Source of the DNA: MW101C3 sp943367595 | GTDB taxonomy: Bacteria; Cyanobacteriota; Cyanobacteriia; PCC-6307; Cyanobiaceae | Length of the DNA: 64,000 nt | Direction of reading: 5' to 3' | Assembly: GCA_943367595.1 (NCBI GenBank) | Contig: CALRJS020000002.1 | Location: 1-64,000 of the forward strand | Shown: positions 17,571-26,073 of the stretch, one piece after another | Numbering within the stretch: the first letter of the stretch is position 1 | Layout of the letters: every line of letters starts with the position of its first letter | Notes under the pieces: model-generated | The model's database searches: none | Seen by the model: the letters and a program-made list of their open reading frames with translations, nothing else | Told to the model about the DNA's origin: nothing | Program-made: the position numbers and the translations under genes

Positions 17571-18647
17571 GTGCCCTTTGGCCTGATCAACGCCTACAGC
17601 ACCCTGAATCTCGGGGATGCCGCCATCTACAGCGCCTTTCGCAAGCTGTTGCCCCTCACCGAGCTGGTGGCCTGCGTGCAGGACGACCATCCGGATCCCA
17701 CGCTGGGGGTGACGTTCCTGAGTGAGCGCCCGCGCCATTGTGAGGCCTACATCAGTGTGGGCGGAGACATCTTCAACAATTCACGCGAGTGGTTTGTCAC
17801 CAAGGCGTTTCTTCAGAATCTGGCTGAACTCCGCCACAGCCCTCTTCAGACCTTCCTTTTCGGCCAATCCATTCCGCGTTCGTGCCATGGGCTGAGCTTC
17901 CTGCTCCTGCGCCAGTGCCTGCTGAGCCTCGCCGCCGTGTGTGTGCGGGATGCCGAAAGCCACCGACGCCTGCGCCAGGCAGGTGTGAGCGCCCGGCTCT
18001 CCTACGACATCGCTTTTGTACTGGAGAGTTCAGAGGCCGCCCGTCAGCATGCCCTGAAGATGCTCCAGGCGCAGGCCATCGATCCGGCCCGTGCTGCCGT
18101 GCTGTCGGTGCGGGGATTCGACAGCATGTACGGCCATGACAACGCCCAGTTTGTGGAGCGCATGACGGTGCTCTGCCGCGGCACTCTGCAGCAGGGCCAT
18201 ACCCCTGTGGTGCTGATTCAGGCGCGTGCCTATGGCGCCGACAACGACCTGGATGTGGCCAGAGCGATCCAGCAGGGGGCTCCTGGCACCGCCATTCTTG
18301 ATCCTTTCCTGGATGAGGCTCAGGTGCCGAGCTGGCAACTGGCCATGGCTCTGTTTTCACTCGTGGATGTGGTGATTGCCGTGCGCTTCCACACAGCCGT
18401 GCTGGCGCTGGCTTCGGGTCGCGTTCCCTATCACCTCCACTACTCCAACAAGGGCAGGGATCTCTGCCGCAGACTCGAGCTGCCCGGCTCCGACCTTGGC
18501 AGCTTCGACCCGGTGGCTGATTTGCCGGCGATTCTCGCGTCTCGCGCCCGTAGCTTCGATCACGGCCGCCTGCGCGACCAGGTACGCAGCGATTTCAACT
18601 GGTGCCTGAGCCGCCTGCCTCTCTCGGCGCGGCCTGCGCTGCACTGA
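17571..18647 (+). CDS. Polysaccharide pyruvyl transferase family protein
   Basis: Resembles the polysaccharide pyruvyltransferase family (PF04230, CsaB/WcaK/ExoV type), which adds ketal pyruvate to sugars of exported polymers and makes them acidic. The N-terminal INAYSTLNLGDAAIYSAF matches the family NLGD motif. A central ISVGGDIF and the C-terminal VVIAVRFHTAVLALASGRVP (conserved R-x-H-x-x-x-x-A) are diagnostic. The frame is open upstream to an ATG at 17376, but that stretch holds a 21-nt tandem repeat and no family similarity. I therefore place the start at the GTG 17571, giving 358 aa. Divergent from the export trio. Confidence 0.82.
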   Translation: MPFGLINAYSTLNLGDAAIYSAFRKLLPLTELVACVQDDHPDPTLGVTFLSERPRHCEAYISVGGDIFNNSREWFVTKAFLQNLAELRHSPLQTFLFGQSIPRSCHGLSFLLLRQCLLSLAAVCVRDAESHRRLRQAGVSARLSYDIAFVLESSEAARQHALKMLQAQAIDPARAAVLSVRGFDSMYGHDNAQFVERMTVLCRGTLQQGHTPVVLIQARAYGADNDLDVARAIQQGAPGTAILDPFLDEAQVPSWQLAMALFSLVDVVIAVRFHTAVLALASGRVPYHLHYSNKGRDLCRRLELPGSDLGSFDPVADLPAILASRARSFDHGRLRDQVRSDFNWCLSRLPLSARPALH

Positions 18648-18910
18648 GGCCAGCCGCGAGCCGGCCGGAGCCCTGTTCGAGTGGAACGGCAGCTCTTGGA
18701 CCGTAGGGATTACGGTTTTCAGGCACGCACTGCTGGCAGGAGTACGCAACTGGAACCAGCCAACCTTGAGCCTGGTGTTCTGCAATCACCCAGCTGGAGG
18801 CGATAGGCCGTGGCGCAGCCTGTCATGCTCTCTTTCCAACTTCTGTTCACTGTCCCTTCCTTTTGCGTTGGCGTTTCACCGGCCATGAATCAACGATTGG
18901 GCGAGCATTC

Positions 18911-20191
18911 ATGGGTCGATTGAGCGTTCTGCGCCGCTTCATTCCCAAGGACAGGTTCATCCGCAACATCGGCTGGATGGGGGTCGGCGAGGTGGGCATC
19001 CGGTTCTCACGTCTGTTGGCCACCATCCTGCTGGCCCGGTTGCTCAGCCCCAGGGATTACGGCCTGGCCGCCATTGTGCTGATGACCAGCGAATTCGTGA
19101 GGGTGTTCACCCGCAATGGCATCGGCGACAAGATTGTCCAAGCGGATGCCGATGAGGTGGCGGAGATCTGCCAGACGGCCTGGAGTCTGAACTGGGTGAT
19201 CGGTTCAGGACTGTTTCTGATTCAGGTCATTGCCTCATTCATCATCGGCCGGGTCTACTCCGATTCCAGCTTGATCCTGCCGATCATCCTGGTGAGCTTC
19301 AGCTATCTGATTTATCCCTTGTCGATGGTCCAAACGGCGCTCGTGCGCCGCGAAAACCGTCTCAAGTTCTATAGCCTCACCAACCTTGTGGCTGTCGTCA
19401 CTGACAACCTGCTCACTGGGGCGTTTGCCCTGATGGGTATGGGCATGTGGGCGATTGTGCTGCCCAAGCTGCTGGTCGCGCCCGTCTGGGTGGCGATGAT
19501 GCTTCACTTTGAACCCTGGCGACCGCTGCGAACCTTCACTCTCAAGCATTGGCGCCACGTGCTGGGCTTCGGTAGCCGCATCCTCGGGGTGGAGTTGTTG
19601 AACACCTTCCGCGAGAATGTGGATTATCTGTTGATTGGTCGTCTGGTCGGGTTGAAGGCCCTCGGTGTTTATTACTTCGCGTTCAATGCGGGCCTTGGTT
19701 TGAGCCTGAGCGTGATCAATGCTCTTTCAGTTTCACTCTATTCTGATTTCTGCGATGTACGCAGCGACCCGGCTGAACTCAAGCGACGTTTCATCAAGAA
19801 CCTGGGCACCATTGCCAAGGTGATCGTGCCGCTTGTGGCGCTGCAATGCAGCCTGGCGCCTCTTTATGTGCCGATTGTGTTCGGCCAGAAATGGGTGGCG
19901 GAAGGGGCTGTGCCAATCCTGATGTTGATCTGCCTGTCGGCGCTGTCGCGGCCCTTCGCCAATGCGGCGGCGATGTTGTTCCGGGCGGTGGGATTGCCCC
20001 AGGTGGATCTGCAGTGGAACATTGCCTTCACGATTGCCCTCACGCTGGCGATCGTGGTGGGGACCAACTGGGGTACCTGGGGCGTGGCCATCGCCGTTGC
20101 TGCCAGCCATCTCCTGCTGCAGCCGATCTACCTGTTGATGGGCCGCAACCTTTTGCGCGGCATGCAAACGCCCCGGCCGGTAGCTTTGTGA
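18911..20191 (+). CDS. Polysaccharide flippase (Wzx-like, MATE/MOP superfamily)
   Basis: 426 aa, about twelve to fourteen membrane segments. The N-terminal IGWMGVGEVGIRFSRLLATI and LLSPRDYGLAAIVLM are typical of polysaccharide biosynthesis proteins of the MOP superfamily. Such flippases turn lipid-linked repeat units across the plasma membrane. The ATG at 18911 starts the conserved part; the frame is open to 18863, adding 16 unlikely residues. Together with the polymerase, co-polymerase and Wza-like exporter this gives a full Wzx/Wzy-dependent set. Confidence 0.88.
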   Translation: MGRLSVLRRFIPKDRFIRNIGWMGVGEVGIRFSRLLATILLARLLSPRDYGLAAIVLMTSEFVRVFTRNGIGDKIVQADADEVAEICQTAWSLNWVIGSGLFLIQVIASFIIGRVYSDSSLILPIILVSFSYLIYPLSMVQTALVRRENRLKFYSLTNLVAVVTDNLLTGAFALMGMGMWAIVLPKLLVAPVWVAMMLHFEPWRPLRTFTLKHWRHVLGFGSRILGVELLNTFRENVDYLLIGRLVGLKALGVYYFAFNAGLGLSLSVINALSVSLYSDFCDVRSDPAELKRRFIKNLGTIAKVIVPLVALQCSLAPLYVPIVFGQKWVAEGAVPILMLICLSALSRPFANAAAMLFRAVGLPQVDLQWNIAFTIALTLAIVVGTNWGTWGVAIAVAASHLLLQPIYLLMGRNLLRGMQTPRPVAL

Positions 20192-20889
20192 GCCCTGGCC
20201 CTTCTGAGCAGTGGCGCTCTTCTGCCCCTTCTACCCAGACGTCCTGGCGCGCGTTTGATCGGAAGAGCTGGTGCCCCGTGATCACAAGAGCTGGTGGGCG
20301 CGTGAGCGCGTGAGTTGGTGCGTCAGAGATCGCAGGAGCTGGTATGTCAGTGATTTCACGTGTTGGTATGCCAGTGATCGCACGTGCTGGTGTGCAGGTG
20401 CGTCCGACCACAGCCGTGCTCAGCCAACACCACCCACCATTCAGCGCTTCATGCCTCCGTGAGGCAGACGTGCCTCTGCTGGAGAGAACCGGCTGTTGTG
20501 GTCCTGTTTTCACAGCTTCGCTAGCCCCCGCTGACCCCGGCTGGATCCAGCTGGATCCCGATCAACAAAGCCGAGGCCACGTCGAATACCCAGCCTTGAT
20601 AAGGCCTGGACGCCAAACAGACACCTCGCTGCGCCGCTACCAACATCACCCCGCCCAAGGTGCTGAACAGGCCCGCCCCGGCCGTTCCCTCCTCTTGATC
20701 CTTCGCGCCACCATCACGCCCAACCACCACCGTTGGCCACCAGCATCCCCACCCGCAACCGCAGCCCCGTCGCGCTCACGACCGGCCACCATCACCGCCA
20801 GCGGGCGTGGTGGGCCTTGCCACACTTGCTGCCCATGGGCCTGACAGCTTGCACCGGCTAATGTTTTGGCATCCGCTCATACCGGGCCT
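20192..20889. other. Intergenic gap with 24-nt tandem repeats
   Basis: About 700 bp between the flippase and the first glycosyltransferase. It contains a six-unit 24-nt repeat array (listed separately) followed by pyrimidine-rich sequence from about 20460 to 20830 with no clear gene. The frames that remain open here encode repetitive or low-complexity peptides. Confidence 0.6.
20265..20407. repeat. 24-nt degenerate tandem repeat, six units
   Basis: Units at 20265-20287 (23 nt), 20288-20311, 20312-20335, 20336-20359, 20360-20383 and 20384-20407. All start with GAGCTGGTG, GAGTTGGTG, GAGCTGGTA, GTGTTGGTA or GTGCTGGTG. The middle contains CAGTGAT or a variant. Copies 4 and 5 are the most alike. 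No spacers or palindromes, so it is not a CRISPR array. Confidence 0.85.
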
Positions 20890-21735
20890 GTGCGAATTTA
20901 CGCGATCTGCCTGATCAAGAACGAGGGCGATATCATCGCCGAGTGCCTGCTGCATGCCCTCAAGTTCTGCGATCGCATTTTCGTGCTGGACAACGGCAGC
21001 ACCGATGGCACCTGGGAAACGGTGAATGCCCTGGCGCTTCAGTATCCGAAAATCACCATCGAAGGCCAGCTGCTCGATTCCTTCCGTGATGGCATGCGCT
21101 CGATTGTTTATAATAAGTACCACCACGAACTCACCGACCAGGATTGGTGGCTGAGGCTTGATGGCGATGAGTTGCTGGAAGGTGATCCCAGGCCGGTGCT
21201 GGCCAAGGCCAACAGCGAACAGGCTGATTTCATCACCGCCTGGAACTTGCAGTTCTATTACACCGATCGTGATTACAAGTCCTGGCCGGAAGAACAGCAG
21301 GCGTTGGGCACGCCCGTGAGCCAGCGGCGGCGCTATTACTCCATCAACTGGCGTGAATATCGCTTTTTCCGCAACCAGGCCGGGCAACCATGGAACGAAG
21401 ACATCGCCCCGCAATGGCCCGACGGCCTCAGCAAGGCCTGCTCTGAGCGTCTCTTCAATCGCCACTACCCTTACCGAACACCCGACCAGATCAAGGAAAA
21501 GCTGAATGCCCGTTTCGGCCACGCCCAGTTTCGCCACATCGGCTCCACCGAGTGGACCTCCAAGCTGCTTCCGGCGACAAGTCTGCACTTCTACGTGGAA
21601 GGCCAACCACCGGTCATCAACCAACTCGATTACTACCGCAAGCGCTTGAGGATGGTCTGGGTCACCCTGTCCGGCCGGTTCAAGCGCCTGTGGCGCCGTC
21701 TGTTGCCTGGTCGCCACAGCCATCACGCAACGTGA
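20890..21735 (+). CDS. Glycosyltransferase family 2 protein
   Basis: 281 aa GT-A fold enzyme expected to add a sugar to the growing polysaccharide unit. It opens RIYAICLIKNEGDIIAECLL, with the nucleotide-binding VLDNGSTDGT and the metal-binding DxD region as WLRLDGDELLEG. No strong membrane helix. The GTG at 20890 directly precedes the first beta-strand; a TTG at 20866 would add eight residues. Donor and acceptor sugars cannot be predicted. It differs from the two following glycosyltransferases, which resemble each other. Confidence 0.85.
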   Translation: MRIYAICLIKNEGDIIAECLLHALKFCDRIFVLDNGSTDGTWETVNALALQYPKITIEGQLLDSFRDGMRSIVYNKYHHELTDQDWWLRLDGDELLEGDPRPVLAKANSEQADFITAWNLQFYYTDRDYKSWPEEQQALGTPVSQRRRYYSINWREYRFFRNQAGQPWNEDIAPQWPDGLSKACSERLFNRHYPYRTPDQIKEKLNARFGHAQFRHIGSTEWTSKLLPATSLHFYVEGQPPVINQLDYYRKRLRMVWVTLSGRFKRLWRRLLPGRHSHHAT

Positions 21736-21882
21736 CGCCAAGGCCGTTGGCTTCACAACCCTTCCCATCGCCATGGCCTCTGCGCACAATGGCGCCACCG
21801 TGGCTCGCGTCCGCTGAATTCCGCCCCGCCCACTGAACCGTCGGCTCAGCCACCCGGCCTGCAGTCCAGCCCGTCGCCCGTC

Positions 21883-22845
21883 GTGTCGGTGGTGGTGCCG
21901 ATCTACAACGCCGCCGCCCACCTGGCGGCCACCCTTGGCTCGGTTCAGCGGCAGAGCCTCAGCCACTGGGAGCTGATCGCCATCGACGACGGCTCCACCG
22001 ATGACAGCGCCGCGATCGTGGCCGCCATGGCCAGCAACGACCCCCGCATCCGGCTGCTGCGTCAGCCCAACGGCGGTGTCTCGAAGGCCCGCAACCTCGG
22101 CGTGGCGCTCAGCCTGGCGCCCCTGATCGCGTTTCTCGATGCCGACGACCAGTGGCACCCCGACAAGCTGCGCCAGCACGTGGAACTCCACCAGCGCCAG
22201 AGCGATCTCGGCGTGAGCTTTGCGCGGGTTGAATTCCTCACACCGGAAGGAACGCCCACCGGTCTGGTGGCCTCCCATCCCCGCGGCGTCCTGCGCCCTG
22301 TGGATTTCCTCAGCGAGAACCCCACCACCACCACCTCCAACTGGGTGCTGCGCCGCGATGTGTTTGGCGCGCTCGGAGGCTTCGTCGAGACGATGAGCTA
22401 CTCGGAAGATCTCGAGTGGTTGTTGCGGGTGGCCTGTGACGGCAGGTGGCGGATCGCGCCGCTCGATCAGGTGCTCACCTTTTACCGCACCTCCACCGGT
22501 GGCCTTTCCTCCAGCCTGCAGCGCATGGAGGCGGGCTGGCTGCGCCTGATCGAGGAGGCGGGCCGCTACGCCCCCGAACTGGTGGCTGAACGCGGCGCCA
22601 CCGCCCGGGCCGTGCAGCTGCGGTATCTGGCCAGGCGCTCGCTGCGGCTGCGGGGCGACCCGGGCATCGGTGCCGATTTCATGTGGCGTGCCCTCTGCTC
22701 CGACTGGCGCCTGTTGATCCGCGAACCCCGCCGCACCGGCCTCACGGCGTTGGCGGTGTTTGGCCGCTGGCTGGCCCATGGCTTCCGGCGATGGCCGAGA
22801 ACGGTGACCCGACGGCTGCAATCGGCCCGGGATCAGCAAACATGA
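21883..22845 (+). CDS. Glycosyltransferase family 2 protein
   Basis: 320 aa. Canonical GT2 N-terminus VVVPIYNAAAHLAATLGSV, IDDGSTDDS, GGVSKARNLG and the DxD motif as FLDADDQWHPDK. The EDLEWLLRVA segment is a typical acceptor-site region. GTG start; the gap from the previous gene is about 150 bp. The C-terminal QLRYLARRSLR and REPRRTGLTALA segments recur in the next gene, so the two are probably an old tandem duplication. Confidence 0.88.
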   Translation: MSVVVPIYNAAAHLAATLGSVQRQSLSHWELIAIDDGSTDDSAAIVAAMASNDPRIRLLRQPNGGVSKARNLGVALSLAPLIAFLDADDQWHPDKLRQHVELHQRQSDLGVSFARVEFLTPEGTPTGLVASHPRGVLRPVDFLSENPTTTTSNWVLRRDVFGALGGFVETMSYSEDLEWLLRVACDGRWRIAPLDQVLTFYRTSTGGLSSSLQRMEAGWLRLIEEAGRYAPELVAERGATARAVQLRYLARRSLRLRGDPGIGADFMWRALCSDWRLLIREPRRTGLTALAVFGRWLAHGFRRWPRTVTRRLQSARDQQT

Positions 22846-22984
22846 TTCCGTCAACGCTGCCGATGGCCCGCCGAGCCCTGCCGCTTCTGCTCACCGCGGC
22901 CTGGCGGCTGATTCCACCTCGGGTGGGTCCGGACGCCTCCTCCGCCTCAACCCTCAGCACGCCCTGTTCACTTCCCCCGCCCTT

Positions 22985-24061
22985 GTGACCCGATCCACCC
23001 TCTCTGGTGAGCTGCCCCTGGTTTCGGTGGTGATGCCGCTGTACAACTCCGCCGCCACGGTGGAGGCAAGCCTGGAATCGGTGTTGGCGCAGACCTACCG
23101 GCAGCTGGAAATTCTGGTGGTGGACGACGGCTCCACGGACACAGGCGTGGCGCTCTGCCGCCAGTACGACGACCCACGCATCACCATCCTCAGCCAGAAG
23201 AACCGCGGCCTGGCCGGTGCCCGCAACACCGGCATCCGCGCCGCCAGCGGCACGATCCTGGCCTTCCTCGACAGTGACGACCTCTGGCTGCCCGAGAAGA
23301 TCGAGCGCCATGTGCAGCACTTTCTCCAGAACCCGGCCGTGGGAGTGAGCTACAGCCGCTCCGGCTTCATCGACAACGCCGGTAAGCCGCTGGGGATCTA
23401 TCAGATGCCCCAGCTCACGGACATCACCCCGGACGTGCTGTTCTGCCGCAACCCGATCAGCAATGGGTCGTCGGTGGTGATCCGCCGTGCCGTGCTTGAT
23501 GCGATCCGCTTCGAGGCCAATCTCTACGGCAGTGTGGAGAGCTTCTACTTCGACGACAGTTTCCGCCAGTCGGAAGACATCGAATGCTGGTTGCGCATCG
23601 CCTTGCAGACCGACTGGCGCCTTGAAGGAATCCCCGAGGCCCTCACCCTTTACCGTGTCAGCGAGGGCGGGCTTTCGGCCAATCTGATGAATCAATACGC
23701 TGCCTGGGAGCGCATTCTCATCAAGACAACGGCCACCCATCCGGACTTCATTCGCCGCTGGGGCAACAAGGCCCGTGCTTATCAGCTTCGCTATCTCGCC
23801 CGACGTGCCACCCGTCAGAAGGATGGCGCCATGGCGCTGAAGCTGCTGCGTCAGTCGTTGATGGCTCACCCGGCGATCCTGCTGGAAGAGCCCCGGCGCA
23901 CCTTGATCACCCTGGCGGCGGCCCTGCTGCTGGTGGTGCTTCCCCCGCCCCTCTACCGGCGGCTGGAGGCGTTGATGCTGCGGCTCACCGGCTCCAGCCA
24001 GCGCCGCCGCATCGCCAGGGAACAGGGCCGCATGGCGTCCGGCGCCGGGGCCACCCCATGA
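22985..24061 (+). CDS. Glycosyltransferase family 2 protein (paralogue of the preceding gene)
   Basis: 358 aa. GT2 motifs VVMPLYNSAATVEASLESVL, VVDDGSTDTG, GLAGARNTGIRAA, and DxD as FLDSDDLWLPEK, followed by SEDIECWLRIA. The C-terminal half has QLRYLARRATR and EEPRRTLITL, matching the preceding gene. A basic Arg-rich tail follows a hydrophobic LITLAAALLLVVLPPPL segment that may dock on the membrane. GTG start at 22985. The stop overlaps the start of the PssD-like gene by 4 bp. Confidence 0.88.
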   Translation: MTRSTLSGELPLVSVVMPLYNSAATVEASLESVLAQTYRQLEILVVDDGSTDTGVALCRQYDDPRITILSQKNRGLAGARNTGIRAASGTILAFLDSDDLWLPEKIERHVQHFLQNPAVGVSYSRSGFIDNAGKPLGIYQMPQLTDITPDVLFCRNPISNGSSVVIRRAVLDAIRFEANLYGSVESFYFDDSFRQSEDIECWLRIALQTDWRLEGIPEALTLYRVSEGGLSANLMNQYAAWERILIKTTATHPDFIRRWGNKARAYQLRYLARRATRQKDGAMALKLLRQSLMAHPAILLEEPRRTLITLAAALLLVVLPPPLYRRLEALMLRLTGSSQRRRIAREQGRMASGAGATP

Positions 24062-24513
24062 CCGTGCTGCTGGTGTGCTCGTCAGGCGGGCATTTCAAGG
24101 CGTTGTGCCAGCTGCGGCCCTTCTGGGAGCAGCACGACCGGCTCTGGGTCACCTTCCGCACGGCCACCACCGAGGCGGAACTGGAGGGCGAGCGGGTCTG
24201 CTGGGCGTACAGCCCCACCAACCGCAACCTGCCCAACCTGATTCGCAACCTGCTGCTGGCGGCGCAGGTGCTGGTGCAGGAGCGGCCCTCACTGGTGGTC
24301 AGCACCGGCGCCGGTGTGGCCGTGCCTTTCCTGATCCTGGCCCGGCTGCTGGGCCGTCAGGTGGTGTTCATCGAATCGGTCACCCGCATCCACACCCTCA
24401 GCCTTTCGGCCAGGCTGGTGCGCCCCTTCCTCACGGTGCTGTATGTGCACTGGCCCCAGCTGCAGCGCCGTTACCCCCGTGCCGAGCTGATCACGGCGGA
24501 GGTGCTCGAATGA
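24058..24513 (+). CDS. PssD/Alg14-like glycosyltransferase subunit
   Basis: 151 aa, resembles the Alg14/PssD/CpsF family, the membrane-binding half of a two-part GT28-like UDP-sugar transferase. It opens VLLVCSSGGHFKAL, the SSGGH motif of the family. The GAGVAVPFLILARLLGRQVVFIES segment is also characteristic. The stop overlaps the ATG of the next gene (ATGA), as expected for a stoichiometric pair. In streptococcal and sphingan clusters such pairs add the second sugar to the lipid-linked primer. Confidence 0.86.
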   Translation: MTVLLVCSSGGHFKALCQLRPFWEQHDRLWVTFRTATTEAELEGERVCWAYSPTNRNLPNLIRNLLLAAQVLVQERPSLVVSTGAGVAVPFLILARLLGRQVVFIESVTRIHTLSLSARLVRPFLTVLYVHWPQLQRRYPRAELITAEVLE

Positions 24514-25031
24514 TTCTGGTCACCGTGGGAACCGAGCAATTTCCCTTCAACCGCCTGATGCACTGGATCGAGCTGCTGCTCGACCAGGGGCTGATCGATG
24601 AAGAGGTGGTGGTGCAGTACGGCACCTGCACCGAGCTGCCCAGCGGCACCACGGTCTATCGCCTGCTGAGCGAAGACCGTTTCCGGGCGCTGATCGACCG
24701 GGCGCGGCTGGTGATCTCCCACTGCGGCGAGGGATCGGTGTTGCTGCTGGATCGCCTGGACAAGCCTTACCTGCTGGTGCCCCGCGCCGCCCGCTTCCAG
24801 GAACACGTCGACGACCATCAGGTGGAACTGGCCATGGCCCTGGCCCAGATGGGAGTGCCGGTGGGCTGGACCCCGGCCGACCTGGTGCGCTTTCTGGTCG
24901 CGCCGTCCCATGTGTCAGTGTCCGACCTCTCGCAGGCTTCCGCTGCCCTGCTGTGCCGCCGGCTGGAGGAACGGTTCGGTGCGATGGCCGGCCAGCCCCG
25001 CCGCCTGCCCGCCTCCCCTCTCGCCGGTTAA
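24510..25031 (+). CDS. PssE/Alg13-like glycosyltransferase subunit
   Basis: 173 aa, catalytic partner of the preceding gene (Alg13/PssE, GT28 C-terminal domain). MILVTVGTEQFPFNRL is the family N-terminus and VISHCGEGSVLLLD holds the donor-nucleotide motif (ISHGGxGS in most members; here ISHCGEGS). The frame is open upstream to 24075 inside the PssD-like gene, but the ATG at 24510, in ATGA overlap, is clearly right. The STAS-transferase gene follows after 9 bp. Confidence 0.87.
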   Translation: MILVTVGTEQFPFNRLMHWIELLLDQGLIDEEVVVQYGTCTELPSGTTVYRLLSEDRFRALIDRARLVISHCGEGSVLLLDRLDKPYLLVPRAARFQEHVDDHQVELAMALAQMGVPVGWTPADLVRFLVAPSHVSVSDLSQASAALLCRRLEERFGAMAGQPRRLPASPLAG

Positions 25032-25040
25032 GCCCCAGAG

Positions 25041-26066
25041 ATGCCCTCCTCTTTCCCTGCCGCCGCCACACCGCCACCGCCTGAGGCGCAGGAGTTCGTG
25101 CTCACGCGCCATCAGGGCCGCCTGCTGATTCAGCTGCCGCCGCGGCTCACGGTGGCGGAAGCGGTGCGGTTCCGGGATGGCTTCAGCCAATGGCTGGATC
25201 AGCCGGCGCCACCGGTTGCGGTGATTCTCGATTTCGGGCGCACCACGGTGATCGACAGCAGCGGCATCGGCGCGCTGGTGAGCAACCTCAAGACGGCCCG
25301 CAGCCGCTCGATCCCGCTGCAGGCCTGGAGCGTGAACCGGCAGGTGGGGCTGGCGCTCGGCATGACGGGCCTCGATCGGGTGCTCGACGTGAGGCCCCAC
25401 ACCGAGGGGGTGTCCCCCCAGCCGGGCCGGAAGGAGGATCAGCGCCCGCCGCTCACCCACCCTTCGGTGCGCTGCCCCTGGAAGCGCCTGCTGGATGTGG
25501 TCGGTGCCCTGGTGGGCCTGGCGATCAGGGCGGTGCTGTTCGTGCCGATTGCGCTGGCGATCCGGCTCGACAGCCCGGGGCCGATCCTGTTCAGCCAGGT
25601 GCGCTGCGGTTGGATGGGGCGTCACTTCCGCATCTGGAAGTTCCGCTCGATGGTGCCCAACGCCGAGCTGCTCAAGGCCCAGGTGGCCAACCAGGCCGAG
25701 GGGGCCTTCTTCAAGAACGCCAACGATCCGCGCATCACCCGCGTCGGCCGGATCCTGCGCAAGACCAGCCTCGATGAACTGCCCCAGTTCTGGAATGTGC
25801 TCTGGGGCGACATGAGCCTGATCGGCACCCGGCCTGCCACCCCCGATGAAGTGAACCAGTACGCCGTGCCCAACTGGCAGCGCTTTGATGTCAAACCGGG
25901 CCTGAGCGGCGAGTGGCAGGTGAGCGGGCGCTCCCTGATCCGCCAGTTCGAGGATGTGATCCAGCTCGACCTCCGCTACCAGCGCAACTGGTCGTTCGTC
26001 TACGACCTCAAGCTGATCGTGCGCACCGTGCTGGTGATCTTCAACCGCAACAGCGGTGCCTCCTGA
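25041..26066 (+). CDS. STAS domain fused to polyprenyl-phosphate sugar phosphotransferase (WbaP/PssY-like)
   Basis: 341 aa in two parts. Residues about 18-105 form a STAS domain with the partner-switch phosphosite as VIDSSGIGALVS (Ser73/Ser74). After a Pro-rich linker, residues about 140-341 are a bacterial sugar transferase: a membrane-entering helix (LLDVVGALVGLAIRAVLFVP), KFRSM, the catalytic Asp-Glu in SLDELPQFWN, and DMSLIGTRPATPDE. Such enzymes put the first sugar-1-phosphate on undecaprenyl phosphate and so start each polysaccharide unit. The usual multi-helix N-terminus of WbaP is absent. An RsbW-like kinase gene follows immediately. Inference: phosphorylation of the STAS domain controls initiation. 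Confidence 0.9.
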   Translation: MPSSFPAAATPPPPEAQEFVLTRHQGRLLIQLPPRLTVAEAVRFRDGFSQWLDQPAPPVAVILDFGRTTVIDSSGIGALVSNLKTARSRSIPLQAWSVNRQVGLALGMTGLDRVLDVRPHTEGVSPQPGRKEDQRPPLTHPSVRCPWKRLLDVVGALVGLAIRAVLFVPIALAIRLDSPGPILFSQVRCGWMGRHFRIWKFRSMVPNAELLKAQVANQAEGAFFKNANDPRITRVGRILRKTSLDELPQFWNVLWGDMSLIGTRPATPDEVNQYAVPNWQRFDVKPGLSGEWQVSGRSLIRQFEDVIQLDLRYQRNWSFVYDLKLIVRTVLVIFNRNSGAS

Positions 26067-26073
26067 AGCGCCG

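Noticed and set aside
20271..20462. 63-aa frame with Trp-containing octapeptide repeats
   Set aside because: The peptide pattern is a by-product of the 24-nt DNA repeat; units drift without keeping codons, and there is no ribosome-binding site or conserved flank.
20776..22854. 692-aa antisense frame over two glycosyltransferases
   Set aside because: Antisense shadow of two clear GT2 genes; composition is low-complexity and there are no motifs.
24075..24509. Long N-terminal extension of the PssE-like gene
   Set aside because: It lies wholly inside the PssD-like gene in another frame; the ATG in ATGA overlap at 24510 starts exactly at the family N-terminus.
25041..25430. Separate STAS gene upstream of the transferase with a missed stop
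   Set aside because: The frame is continuous through a Pro-rich linker into the transferase, with no stop and no internal start with a ribosome-binding site, so a true fusion is the simplest reading.
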